Assembly: GCF_900112185.1 (NCBI RefSeq)
Contig: NZ_FOKP01000020.1
Coordinates: 59,493-123,492, forward strand
Reading direction: 5' to 3'
Source: Allobosea sp. CRIB-10
GTDB taxonomy: Bacteria; Pseudomonadota; Alphaproteobacteria; Rhizobiales; Beijerinckiaceae
Length of the DNA: 64,000 nucleotides
The translations under genes were made by a program, and so were the position numbers. Each line of letters starts with the position of its first letter. Position 1 is the stretch's first letter. Shown here one piece after another: positions 33,949 to 42,506 of this stretch. The notes beneath the pieces are model-generated. The model did no database searches and had not been told where the DNA came from. It was given only the letters and a program-made list of their open reading frames with translations.

Positions 33949-34377
33949 TTACCCGCGCGTCTCCTTCTCCCCTCGGGGGAGAAGGTGGCCCGGCGAAGCC
34001 GGGTCGGATGAGGGCCGCCCGGCGAGGCCGACATGTTCGGCGATCTCGCGCAGGACGAATTCGAGGTTTCCTAGAACCCGCTCGTTGGGAAAGCGCAAGA
34101 CCTGATAGCCCTCGCTCCGCAGAAAGGCATCGCGGCGCCGATCCCGCTCGCGCGCTTCATCAGTTTCATGGGGCTCGCCGTCGAGCTCGACGATCAGCCG
34201 ACCCTCGAAACAGCAGAAATCCGCGATGAACGGCCCGATCGCCATCTGGCGCTTGAACTTGAGGCCAGCGAAGCGGCGGCCACGCACCGCCTGCCAAAAG
34301 ATCGCTTCAGCGCGCGTCGGCTCGCGGCGCTGGCCGCGGGCGAAAGAGAGAGTACCGGTCGCGTTCTTGCGCTCCAC
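33949..34377 (-). CDS. DUF559 domain protein (Vsr-like endonuclease fold)
   Basis: A 142-residue protein starting at a GTG. Residues ~22-118 match the DUF559 pattern: AEAIFWQAVRGRRFAGLKFK, RQMAIGPFIADF (Asp53), LIVELDG (Glu64, Asp66) and FLRSEGYQVLRFPNERVL. Family members share the very-short-patch-repair/PD-(D/E)xK-like nuclease fold, and the acidic residues are retained, so a metal-dependent nuclease activity is possible but unproven. The C-terminal ~23 residues (GRPSSDPASPGHLLPRGEKE and on) are encoded by the flanking repeat. It lies between murC (16 bp) and murB (4 bp). Confidence 0.88.
   Translation of the reverse strand: MERKNATGTLSFARGQRREPTRAEAIFWQAVRGRRFAGLKFKRQMAIGPFIADFCCFEGRLIVELDGEPHETDEARERDRRRDAFLRSEGYQVLRFPNERVLGNLEFVLREIAEHVGLAGRPSSDPASPGHLLPRGEKETRG
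33961..34017. repeat. Left inverted repeat of the DUF559 cassette
   Basis: Starts CTCCTTCTCCCC-TCGG-GGGAGAAGG (a hairpin), then a second hairpin CCCGGCGAAGCCGGG, then GGATGAGGGCCG. The reverse complement of the right copy matches it except in the second stem, where paired bases have changed together. It encodes the end of the DUF559 protein. Confidence 0.9.
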
Positions 34378-34381
34378 GGCC

Positions 34382-34438
34382 GGCCCTCATCCGTCAGCGC
34401 TTCGCGCTGCCACCTTCTCCCCCGAGGGGAGAAGGAAG
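34382..34438. repeat. Right inverted repeat of the DUF559 cassette
   Basis: Inverted copy of 33961-34017. The first hairpin and the terminal CGGCCCTCATCC are conserved; the second hairpin is AGCGC-TTCG-type (GCGCTTCGCGC) instead of CCGGC. It contains the murC stop codon and the last ~15 codons of murC. Confidence 0.9.
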
Positions 34439-35833
34439 AGAAGCCAACTCCCCAGGCAGCGCATAAGCCCATTGCGTGATGTTCCCCGCTCCGAGGCAGA
34501 CCACGTAGTCGCCCGGCCCGGCGAGCTCGGCGACCATGCCGGCGAGCTTGTCGGAGGATTCCAGCGGCAGCGCGTGGCGATGGCCACGCGCCTTGATCGC
34601 CGCGACCAGCGAATCGCGATCGATACCGGCAATAGGCTGTTCGCCGGCCGCGTAGACATCGGCGATGATCACCGTGTCGGCGTCGTTGAAGCAGGCGGCG
34701 AAGTCGGCGAACAGGCTCGCCAGGCGGCTGTAGCGATGCGGCTGCATAACCGCGATCACCTTGCCCTTGGTCGAGGCTCGGGCCGCCTTGAGCACCGCGG
34801 CGATCTCGACCGGGTGGTGGCCGTAATCGTCGAAGATCAGCGCGCCGTTCCACTCGCCGGTCTTGGTGAAGCGGCGCTTCACCCCGCCGAAGCCGGCGAG
34901 CGCGGCACGGATCTGCTCGACCGGCACGCCAAGATCATAGGCGACGGCGATGGCGGCGGTGGCGTTGAGCGCGTTGTGATGGCCAGGCATCGGCATGACG
35001 AGGTCGCGCACCACCTCGTCGCGGCCGGTCTTGCGGTCGCGGATGAGGAGGGTGAACTTCGCCTGCCCGCCGGAGAGATCGATGTCGATCAGACGGAAAT
35101 CGGCCTGCGGGTTCTCGCCATAGGTGACGACGCGGCGGTCCTCGATCTGGCCGACCAGGCCCTGCACCGTCGGGTGGTCGATGCACATCACCGCGAAGCC
35201 ATAGAACGGCAGGTTCTCGACGAAGGAACGGAACGCAGCCTTGATCGCGTCGAAAGTGCCGAAATGGTCGAGATGCTCCGGATCGATATTGGTGATGATC
35301 GCGACGTCGGCCGGCAATTTCAGGAAGGTGCCGTCGGATTCGTCGGCCTCGACCACCATCCAGTCGCTCTCGCCCATGCGGGCATTGGTGCCGTAGGCGT
35401 TGATGATGCCGCCATTGATCACGGTCGGGTCGAGCCCGCCCTTCTCGAGCAGGGTCGCGACGAGCGAGGTCGTCGTCGTCTTGCCATGCGTGCCGGCAAT
35501 GGCGACGCAGCTCTTCAGCCGCATCAGCTCGGCCAGCATCTCGGCGCGGCGCACCACGGGCAGGCGCTTTTCGCGCGCCGCCATCAGCTCCGGGTTGTCG
35601 CGCTTGATCGCAGTCGAGACCACGACGACCTCGGCCTCGCCGATATTCTCGGCCTTGTGCCCGACGAAGGTCCTGATGCCCTTTTCGGCCAGGCGCTTGA
35701 CGTTGGCGCCATCGGAGGCGTCCGAGCCCTGCACCTCGTAGCCGAGATTGTGCAGGACTTCGGCGATGCCGGACATGCCGATGCCGCCGATGCCGACGAA
35801 ATGGATGGAGCCGAGCTTCGGCGGCAGCTTCAT
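34394..35833 (-). CDS. murC: UDP-N-acetylmuramate--L-alanine ligase
   Basis: Adds L-Ala to UDP-MurNAc in the cytosol. The 479-residue protein has the N-terminal Rossmann HFVGIGGIGMSGIAEVLHNL, the ATP loop GTHGKTTTT (114-122), EADESDGTFL, NIDPEHLDHFG and DDYGHHPVEI. The last ~15 residues (SLPSPLGGEGGSAKR) are encoded inside the right repeat of the DUF559 cassette and look like an acquired tail. It is followed by the DUF559 gene and preceded by murG 21 bp upstream. Confidence 0.97.
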   Translation of the reverse strand: MKLPPKLGSIHFVGIGGIGMSGIAEVLHNLGYEVQGSDASDGANVKRLAEKGIRTFVGHKAENIGEAEVVVVSTAIKRDNPELMAAREKRLPVVRRAEMLAELMRLKSCVAIAGTHGKTTTTSLVATLLEKGGLDPTVINGGIINAYGTNARMGESDWMVVEADESDGTFLKLPADVAIITNIDPEHLDHFGTFDAIKAAFRSFVENLPFYGFAVMCIDHPTVQGLVGQIEDRRVVTYGENPQADFRLIDIDLSGGQAKFTLLIRDRKTGRDEVVRDLVMPMPGHHNALNATAAIAVAYDLGVPVEQIRAALAGFGGVKRRFTKTGEWNGALIFDDYGHHPVEIAAVLKAARASTKGKVIAVMQPHRYSRLASLFADFAACFNDADTVIIADVYAAGEQPIAGIDRDSLVAAIKARGHRHALPLESSDKLAGMVAELAGPGDYVVCLGAGNITQWAYALPGELASLPSPLGGEGGSAKR

Positions 35834-35854
35834 GATGGATACGTCCTGAAAGGT

Positions 35855-36955
35855 TCAGCCTTGGGCGGTCTGCAGCACGAGCCGCGCCAGGCGGTCGGCC
35901 GCATCCGGTATGCCCGCGCTCTTGGCCGCCTGAGCCATCGCCGTCAAGCGGTGAGGTTCGGCCAGCAGCGTGGAAAGCTCGGCGGCGAGCCGCCTGGGCG
36001 AGAAATCATTCTGCAGGATCATCATCGCCCCGCCGGCCCCGGCGAGCACGCCGGCATTGGCGGCCTGGTCCTGGTCGAGCGAGCCCGGCAGCGGCACCAG
36101 CAGCGAGGGCCGGCCGATCACCGTGAGCTCGGCGATGGTCGAGGCGCCCGAGCGCGCCACCACCAGATGCGACGCTGCCATGCGCGCCGGCAGATCCTTG
36201 AAGAAGGGCGCGAGCTCGAACTTGATGCCGAGCGAGGAATAGATCTTCCTGACGCGTTCATCATCCTCGGACCGCGCCTGCTGGACGATCGAGAGACGGC
36301 TGCGCTCCTCGGCCGAAAGCAGCTGGATGGCCGGCGGCACGATGTCGGCCATTACCCGCGCACCCTGGCTGCCGCCGAAGACGAGCAGGTTCAGCCACCC
36401 TTCGGGCTCGGCATAGGGCGCGGTCGCCTCGATCACCGCCGGCCGCACGGGATTGCCGACCTGCGTGCACTTGGCCGCCTGTTCCGGCGTCAGCCCGCCG
36501 ACCTCGCTAAAGCCGGTGGCGATCGCCTTGACCCGGCTGGCGAGGAAGCGATTGGCCCGGCCGATCACGGCGTTCTGCTCGTGCAGAAGCGTCGGTACGC
36601 CCATCAGCGCCGCGGCGAAGACTGGCGGCACTGTCGGATAGCCACCGAAGCCGACGACGATGGCAGGCCTGAGTTGCTTGATCGCCTGCCGCGCCGCCAG
36701 ACCGCCGCGCAACAGCACGAAGGCCGCCTTCGCCATCGCCACCGGCGACTTGCCCGAGGGCGTCGCCGCCGGCACGGCATGGATCGATTCCGCCGGGAAG
36801 TTGCCGGCGTATTCGGCAGCGCGGGTGTCGGTGATCAGCGCGACCCTGGCGCCGGCGCGGTGCAAGGCGTGGCTCAGCGCCTCGGCCGGAAAGAGGTGCC
36901 CGCCCGTGCCGCCGGCGGCGAGCACGACGAGCGGCGCCTGCGCTCCTGCGCTCAC
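35855..36955 (-). CDS. murG: UDP-GlcNAc:undecaprenyl-PP-MurNAc-pentapeptide GlcNAc transferase
   Basis: Peripheral inner-membrane GT-B enzyme converting lipid I to lipid II. It has 366 residues. GGTGGH (15-20) and GFGGYPTVPPV are the diphosphate/lipid loops, followed by LLHEQNAVIGRAN, FGGSQGAR and the UDP-GlcNAc site ARSGASTIAEL...PSLLVPLPGSLDQDQ. The GTG start overlaps the ftsW stop by 4 bp. Confidence 0.97.
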   Translation of the reverse strand: MSAGAQAPLVVLAAGGTGGHLFPAEALSHALHRAGARVALITDTRAAEYAGNFPAESIHAVPAATPSGKSPVAMAKAAFVLLRGGLAARQAIKQLRPAIVVGFGGYPTVPPVFAAALMGVPTLLHEQNAVIGRANRFLASRVKAIATGFSEVGGLTPEQAAKCTQVGNPVRPAVIEATAPYAEPEGWLNLLVFGGSQGARVMADIVPPAIQLLSAEERSRLSIVQQARSEDDERVRKIYSSLGIKFELAPFFKDLPARMAASHLVVARSGASTIAELTVIGRPSLLVPLPGSLDQDQAANAGVLAGAGGAMMILQNDFSPRRLAAELSTLLAEPHRLTAMAQAAKSAGIPDAADRLARLVLQTAQG

Positions 36956-38091
36956 GAGCGGCGCTCCGGCTTGCCGAAGCTCTCGGCTCGCGGCCGTTTG
37001 CGCGTCAGCGCCAGGAGGAAGCCGGTGCCGAGCGCCAGCGAGATCAGCGAGGAGCCGCCATAGGAGATGAACGGCAGGGTCATGCCCTTGGCCGGCATCA
37101 TGTGCAGGTTCACCATCATGTTGATCGCGGCCTGGATGCCGAACAGCAGAGCAAGGCCGGTGACGCCGAGGCGCACGAACGGATCCTCGGCCCGCTGCGC
37201 CACGAACAGCGCCCTGAGCACGATGAGCGCGAAGAGCAGCACCAGCACCATGCAGACGACGATGCCGAACTCTTCGGCCGTCACCGCGAAGATGAAGTCG
37301 GTATGGGCGTCGGGCAGGATGCGCTTGACCGTGCCCTCGCCCGGGCCCTTCCCGAACCAGCCGCCCTGGGCGAAGCTCTCCAGCGCCGTGTCGACCTGGA
37401 AGGTGTCGCCCGAGCCCTTGTCCATGAAGCGCTCGATGCGGGCGCGCACATGCGGCACGAGCTCATAGGCGATGAAGAGGCCGACGGCGCCGATGCCGCC
37501 GAGCCCCAGGACCCAGAACCAGTGCAGGCCGGCGACGAAGAACAGCCCGGCCCAGACAAGCGTGACCAGGATGGTCTGGCCGAAATCGGGCTGGAGCACG
37601 AGCGGCACGATGGTGATCGGCAGCAGCAGGAAGGCGAGGATCGTGCCCGGCAGATCGGGCCGGCGATGGCCTTCGGCGAAGGCCCAGGCGGCGAGCACGA
37701 CGAAGGCGGGCTTGAGGAATTCGGAGGGCTGGACCGAGCCGAGCGGGCCGAGCGTCAGCCAGCGTTTGGCTCCCTTCACCTCGACGCCGAAATAGAGGGT
37801 GCCGACCACGCCGGCGAGCGACAGGACGAAGACGATCAGCGCGATGCGGCGCACCTGGCGCGGCGCCAGCAGCGATGTCGAGAGGAAGATCGCCAGCGCG
37901 ACCAGGAGATAGACCACCTGGCGATTGACGAAATGGAAGGTCGACAGGCCCAGCCGCTCGGCGACCGGCGGGCCGCCGGCCATCAGCAGCACGACGCCGG
38001 AGACCATCAGCACCACCAGCGTCGTCAGGATGACGCGGTCGATCGACCACCACCAGCGGCCGCTCAGGCTCGGTTCTGCGCGCGAGACCAT
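36952..38091 (-). CDS. ftsW: Lipid II polymerase FtsW (SEDS family)
   Basis: Septal peptidoglycan glycosyltransferase working with FtsI. From the ATG at 38091 it is 379 residues with ten transmembrane helices. SEDS landmarks: GVEVKGAKRWLTLGPLGSVQ, QPSEFLKPAFVVLAAW, LVLQPDFGQTILV (with the catalytic Asp), GEGTVKRILPDAHTDFIFAV and LPFISYGGSSLI near the C-terminus. A GTG at 38148 is an alternative. A palindromic element separates it from murD upstream. Confidence 0.96.
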   Translation of the reverse strand: MVSRAEPSLSGRWWWSIDRVILTTLVVLMVSGVVLLMAGGPPVAERLGLSTFHFVNRQVVYLLVALAIFLSTSLLAPRQVRRIALIVFVLSLAGVVGTLYFGVEVKGAKRWLTLGPLGSVQPSEFLKPAFVVLAAWAFAEGHRRPDLPGTILAFLLLPITIVPLVLQPDFGQTILVTLVWAGLFFVAGLHWFWVLGLGGIGAVGLFIAYELVPHVRARIERFMDKGSGDTFQVDTALESFAQGGWFGKGPGEGTVKRILPDAHTDFIFAVTAEEFGIVVCMVLVLLFALIVLRALFVAQRAEDPFVRLGVTGLALLFGIQAAINMMVNLHMMPAKGMTLPFISYGGSSLISLALGTGFLLALTRKRPRAESFGKPERRS

Positions 38092-38207
38092 CGTGTACAA
38101 GGCTCCGTACGGACGGGCAGATCGAAGGCACCCGCTCCGGCGAATCACTCTGTCAATGAATGGTTAACCGATTGATTCCGAGTCGAGCTTTGCCCCACGC
38201 AAAGCTC

Positions 38208-38313
38208 TCTCGTCCCGGACGACCAAAGGGAGAGCCGGACCCATTCCGGAACCTCGCCGATAACAGTTCAGGAATGGATCCGGATCTCCGCTTCGCTCCG
38301 TCCGGGATGACCA
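38208..38313. repeat. Palindromic element between murD and ftsW
   Basis: About 105 bp with outer arms related by inversion (CGTCCCGGACG near the left end and CGTCCGGGATGACC at the right) and a central inverted pair around ATTCCGGAAC/GTTCAGGAAT. It resembles, but is not identical to, the elements at 39802 and 44009. Boundaries are approximate. Confidence 0.6.
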
Positions 38314-38331
38314 GGCGTCGGGCAGCGACAA

Positions 38332-39765
38332 TCAGGCCGAACCGGGCACCGCCTCGAACCCCGGCAACGCCTTGACCAGCGCCCTGAACGCATCGCCGCG
38401 CACCTCGAAATTCGGGAACTGGTCGTAGGAGGCGCAGGCCGGCGAGAGCAGTACCGCAATCTCGCCGGTCCCCGGCTGCGCCAGCGCCGCCTTGGTCGCA
38501 GCCGCGACCGCGACGTCGAGCGTGCCGCTGCGCTCGTAAGTGACACGGCCGTCATCGTCGAAGGTCGCGGCGAGGAGATCGCTCGCCGCGCCGATCAGAT
38601 AGGCGCGGGCGATATTCGGGAAATAGCGCCGCAGCGACTCGATCCCGCCTTCCTTGGCCTTGCCGCCGAGTATCCAGAAGATCTGGCGGAAGGAGGTCAG
38701 CGCCTTCTCGGTCGAGTCCGCGTTCGTCGCCTTGGAATCGTTGATGAAGACGACGCGGCCGATGCGGCCGAGCTCCTCCATCCGGTGCTTCAAGCCGGGA
38801 TAGCTCTTGAAGCCTGCGGCGATCTCCTCCGCCGGGAGACCCAGCGCCGCGCAGGCGGCGAAGGCCGCCGCCGCGTTCTGGGCGTTGTGGCTGCCGCGGA
38901 GGGAACCGATGCCGGCGAGATTGGCGACGACCCTCGGCTTGCCGTCCCTGACCTCGACGATGCGCGTATCGAGCTGATCGGCATTGGCGGTGACGCCGGC
39001 AAAGACGCCTTCGTCGAGCGGCTGCTCGCCGCTGATCTTGACCAGGGGCTTGCCCGACGCGGCGCGCCGGCGCGCCATCTGCTTCGACGGCTCGTCGTCG
39101 ACGCCGATCACGGCGATGTCGGAGGCGGCGACCAGCCGCTCCTTGATCGCGCCATAGGCCTCGAAGGTGCCATGCCGGTCGAGATGATCCGGCGTCAGGT
39201 TCATCTGGATGCCGACGCTCGGCTTGATCGACGGCGCGAGATCGATCTGAAAGGTCGAGCACTCCACCACATGGATGCGGTTGTCGGCCGGCGGCTCCAG
39301 CGCCAGCACGGCGGTGCCGATATTGCCGCCCATCTGGACGTCGCGGCCAGCAGCCTGCAGCACATGCGCGATCAGCGCCGTGGTCGTCGACTTGCCATTG
39401 GTGCCGGTGATGCAGACCACCGGCGCGGCGGGCGCGATCCTTGCCCGCTCCAGAAAGAACAGTTCGATGTCGCCGATCACCGGGACATTCGCGGCCTTGG
39501 CCTTATCGACCGTCCAGTGCGGCGCCGGATGGGTCAGCGGCACGCCGGGCGAGAGCACGAAGGCGGCAAAGCCCGACCAGTCGGCGGTCGCGAGATCGAC
39601 GACGGAGAGCCCTTCAGCCGCCGCCTTGTCGCGGCTCGCCTGATTATCGTCCCAGCAGGCGACCTTGGCTCCACCAGCGACAAGCGAGCGCGCAGTTACC
39701 AGGCCCGAGCCGCCGAGGCCGAACAAAGCGAGCGTCTTGCCCGCGAAGACTGTGACCGGTGTCAT
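38332..39765 (-). CDS. murD: UDP-N-acetylmuramoyl-L-alanine--D-glutamate ligase
   Basis: Cytosolic ATP-dependent ligase adding D-Glu. It has 477 residues with N-terminal FGLGGSGLVTARSL, the ATP loop GTNGKSTTTALI, MGGNIGTAVL, NLTPDHLDRHGTFEAYGAIK (Lys is the carbamylated position region) and NDSKATNADSTEKAL with the family-specific end LLSPACASYDQF. It lies between mraY and ftsW as in most dcw clusters, but with a palindromic element on each side. Confidence 0.97.
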   Translation of the reverse strand: MTPVTVFAGKTLALFGLGGSGLVTARSLVAGGAKVACWDDNQASRDKAAAEGLSVVDLATADWSGFAAFVLSPGVPLTHPAPHWTVDKAKAANVPVIGDIELFFLERARIAPAAPVVCITGTNGKSTTTALIAHVLQAAGRDVQMGGNIGTAVLALEPPADNRIHVVECSTFQIDLAPSIKPSVGIQMNLTPDHLDRHGTFEAYGAIKERLVAASDIAVIGVDDEPSKQMARRRAASGKPLVKISGEQPLDEGVFAGVTANADQLDTRIVEVRDGKPRVVANLAGIGSLRGSHNAQNAAAAFAACAALGLPAEEIAAGFKSYPGLKHRMEELGRIGRVVFINDSKATNADSTEKALTSFRQIFWILGGKAKEGGIESLRRYFPNIARAYLIGAASDLLAATFDDDGRVTYERSGTLDVAVAAATKAALAQPGTGEIAVLLSPACASYDQFPNFEVRGDAFRALVKALPGFEAVPGSA

Positions 39766-39801
39766 GATGTTCTCGCTTTCATGAGCCAGCGCACGCGCTC
39801 T

Positions 39802-39933
39802 TTGTCATTCCGGGGCGCGCCGCAGGCGCGAACCCGGAACCCACGACCGGATGAGATATCAGATGCCCAGTCGCGGGCACCTCGCCCAGTCGTGGGCTCC
39901 GGGTTCTTCGCTGCGCGAAGCCCCGGAATGACA
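39802..39933. repeat. Palindromic element between mraY and murD
   Basis: A 132-bp element with 14-bp perfect outer arms (TTGTCATTCCGGGG/CCCCGGAATGACAA), inner hairpins around GCGCGCCGCAGGCGCG and CTTCGCTGCGCGAAG, and a central CCACGAC/GTCGTGG stem. It has the same four-way-junction layout as copies A-C but a different sequence. Confidence 0.85.
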
Positions 39934-39978
39934 AGGGTAGGTCCGACCAAGAACGATCCGACAGATGGCAATACCGCC

Positions 39979-41061
39979 TCAACGCAGCTTCAGCGTGGCG
40001 AGGCCGACCAGCGCCAGCACCACCGAAATGATCCAGAAGCGGATCACCACCTGCGGCTCGGTCCAGCCCAGCTTCTCGAAATGATGGTGGATCGGCGCCA
40101 TCAGGAAGACGCGCTTGCCGGTGCGCTTGAACACCGCGACCTGGATGATCACCGAGAGCGCCTCGACCACGAACAGGCCGCCGACGATGGCGAGCACGAT
40201 CTCGTGCTTGATCGCGACCGCGATGGTGCCGAGCATGCCGCCGAGACCGAGCGAGCCGGTGTCGCCCATGAAAATCTGGGCCGGCGGCGCGTTGAACCAG
40301 AGGAAGCCGAGCCCCGCCCCCATCATCGCGCCGCAGATCACGGCGAGCTCGCCGACACCGGGCACATGGTGGATCTGTAGGTAGTTGGCGAAGATGGCGT
40401 TACCCGCGAGATAGGCGATGAAGCCGAAGGTGCCGGCCGCGATCATCACCGGGACGATGGCGAGCCCGTCGAGCCCGTCGGTCAGGTTCACCGAATTGCC
40501 GGCGCCGACCACGACGAAGGCCGTGACCAGCGGGAACAGGATGCCGAGCGGGATCATCCATTCCTTCAGGAACGGCAGCGCGAAGCCGCTGGCGATCGCC
40601 GGCGGGCTGACCTGCATGATCGCGGTGCAGGCGGCGAGCGCGATGACGATCTCGAGGCCGAGGCGCGCCTTGCTGGAGAAGCCCTTGTGCGACTGCTTGG
40701 TCACCTTGAGGAAGTCGTCATAGAAGCCGATCGCGCCGTAGGTCGCGGTGACGCCCAGCACGATCCAGACGTAAGGATTGCGCAGGTTGCCCCAGAGCAG
40801 CGTCGCGACGAATAGCCCGGTCAGGATCATCAGGCCGCCCATGGTCGGCGTGCCGCGCTTGGCGAGATGCGATTCCGGCCCGTCGGTTCGGATCGGCTGG
40901 CCCTTGCCCTGCTTGATCCTGAGCCAGGAGATCGCCGCCGGCCCGAAGAAGAAGACGAAGAGCAGCGCCGTCGCGGTCGCCCCGCCGGCGCGGAAGGTGA
41001 TGTAGCGGAAGACGTTGAGGACCGGGAACGATCCCGCGAACTCGGCGAGCCAGACCAGCAT
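39979..41061 (-). CDS. mraY: Phospho-MurNAc-pentapeptide translocase
   Basis: Inner-membrane enzyme forming lipid I. It has 360 residues and ten transmembrane helices, with catalytic/Mg motifs YDDFLK, NLTDGLDGLA, FMGDTGSLGLGG and the HHHFE loop near the C-terminus. Its start lies 17 bp after the murF stop. Confidence 0.97.
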   Translation of the reverse strand: MLVWLAEFAGSFPVLNVFRYITFRAGGATATALLFVFFFGPAAISWLRIKQGKGQPIRTDGPESHLAKRGTPTMGGLMILTGLFVATLLWGNLRNPYVWIVLGVTATYGAIGFYDDFLKVTKQSHKGFSSKARLGLEIVIALAACTAIMQVSPPAIASGFALPFLKEWMIPLGILFPLVTAFVVVGAGNSVNLTDGLDGLAIVPVMIAAGTFGFIAYLAGNAIFANYLQIHHVPGVGELAVICGAMMGAGLGFLWFNAPPAQIFMGDTGSLGLGGMLGTIAVAIKHEIVLAIVGGLFVVEALSVIIQVAVFKRTGKRVFLMAPIHHHFEKLGWTEPQVVIRFWIISVVLALVGLATLKLR

Positions 41062-41078
41062 CGAATTCTGTTCCTTAC

Positions 41079-42506
41079 TCAGTCGTCGGCCTGGACGACC
41101 GGGAAGCGAGCCGTCATCGCCTTGACGATCGGCCCCATGCGCGTACCGAGCGAGCCCTTCACCGTGACGACGTCGCCGGCGCGGACCGCATCGAGCACAT
41201 AAGGCTCGAGGCTGCTCGCCTGAGCGGCATAAGCGCCGCGGCGGTGCGAAGGCAAGGCGTCGTACAGAGATCTCATCAGCGGGCCACAGGCGAAGACGAG
41301 GTCGATGCCGTTGCCGGTGACCGCGTCGGCGAGGCCCTTGTGCAGCTCCGGCGCGGTTTCGCCGAGCTCCAGCATGTCGCCGAGCACGGCGATGCGCCGT
41401 CCTCTCCCCGCAACCGGCATCCGCCCGAGATTCTCGATCGCCGCCCGCATCGAGGCCGGGTTGCCGTTATAGCTCTCGTCGATCAGCGTGAACGGACCGG
41501 CCGGCGCATGCAGGACCTGCCGCGCGCCACGGCCGGATGGAGGTACCAGATCGCCAAGCGCCAATGCGGCGAGGGCGAGATCGGCGCCGAGCGCCTCGGC
41601 CGCCGCCAACACGGCGAGCGAATTGAGCACGATGTGCTTGCCCGGACTGCCGAGCTTGTAGGTCACCGCCCGCCCCATGACATTGGCTTCGGCGGTCGAG
41701 ACATCAGGCTTCAAGGAGCAGCCGAGCAGCCGCACATCGGCCGCCTCGCTCTCGCCGAACGAGATGACGCGCCCTGCCCCGGCGGCGAGCGCCAGTTCGC
41801 GCAAGAGGCCGGTCTGCGGGATGTCGGCGTTGATGATCGCGGTCCCGCCCGCCTTCAACCCGTTGAAGATCGCCGCCTTCTCGCGGGCGATCCCCTCCAG
41901 CGACTCGAAGGCGGCCAGATGCACTGGCTGGATCGTGGTGATCACGGCGACATCGGGCTGGACCATCTTCGCCAGCGGCAGGATCTCGCCCGGCGCATTC
42001 ATGCCGATCTCGTAGACGCCGTAGCGGACATCGCGCGGCGTCCGGGTCAGCGTCAGCGGCACGCCCCAATGGTTGTTGTAGGAGGCGACCGGCGCATGCG
42101 TCTTGCCCTGGCGCGAGAGCACGAGGCGCAACGCCTCCTTGGTCCCGGTCTTGCCGACCGAGCCGGTGACCGCGACGACCCTGGCGGAGAGTTCCGCCCG
42201 GCGGGCCATGCCGGCCTTTTCCATGCCACGAAGCACATTGGGGACGATGGCGAGCGGCGCATCCCCCGGGAAGGCGACGGCATGCGCCTCGTCGACCACG
42301 GCGAGCGCCGCGCCCTTGTCGAGCGCCGCCGCGACGAAGTCATGGCCGTTGCGCGCCTCGCCGGTGATCGCGAAGAAGGCGTCACCCGGCTCCAGCGTGC
42401 GCGTATCGATCGAGGCGCCGGTCACCGCGGCCGGCACAGGCCCTTGCGAACGGGCGCCCATCGCCTCGATCAGGCGCGCGCCGATCCATAGCGGTTCGGT
42501 GGTCAT
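41079..42506 (-). CDS. murF: UDP-MurNAc-tripeptide--D-alanyl-D-alanine ligase
   Basis: Adds D-Ala-D-Ala, the product of ddl, to complete the pentapeptide. The 475-residue protein has the Mur-ligase ATP loop as TGSVGKTGTKEAL, then NNHWGVPLTLTRTP, YEIGMNAPGEI and DESYNGNPASMRAAI with VLGDMLELG. The TGSVGKT sequence is the MurF version of the loop. It overlaps murE by 4 bp. Confidence 0.97.
   Translation of the reverse strand: MTTEPLWIGARLIEAMGARSQGPVPAAVTGASIDTRTLEPGDAFFAITGEARNGHDFVAAALDKGAALAVVDEAHAVAFPGDAPLAIVPNVLRGMEKAGMARRAELSARVVAVTGSVGKTGTKEALRLVLSRQGKTHAPVASYNNHWGVPLTLTRTPRDVRYGVYEIGMNAPGEILPLAKMVQPDVAVITTIQPVHLAAFESLEGIAREKAAIFNGLKAGGTAIINADIPQTGLLRELALAAGAGRVISFGESEAADVRLLGCSLKPDVSTAEANVMGRAVTYKLGSPGKHIVLNSLAVLAAAEALGADLALAALALGDLVPPSGRGARQVLHAPAGPFTLIDESYNGNPASMRAAIENLGRMPVAGRGRRIAVLGDMLELGETAPELHKGLADAVTGNGIDLVFACGPLMRSLYDALPSHRRGAYAAQASSLEPYVLDAVRAGDVVTVKGSLGTRMGPIVKAMTARFPVVQADD

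Larger units (their letters stand above)
33945..34440. mobile_element. Repeat-bounded DUF559 cassette inserted between murC and murB
   Basis: About 490 bp bounded by 57-bp inverted repeats (33961-34017 and 34382-34438) that enclose or overlap a single gene of the DUF559 nuclease-like family. It separates two dcw genes that are usually adjacent and closely spaced. No target-site duplication could be made out with confidence. Mobility is inferred from structure; no such element is known to me. Confidence 0.5.
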
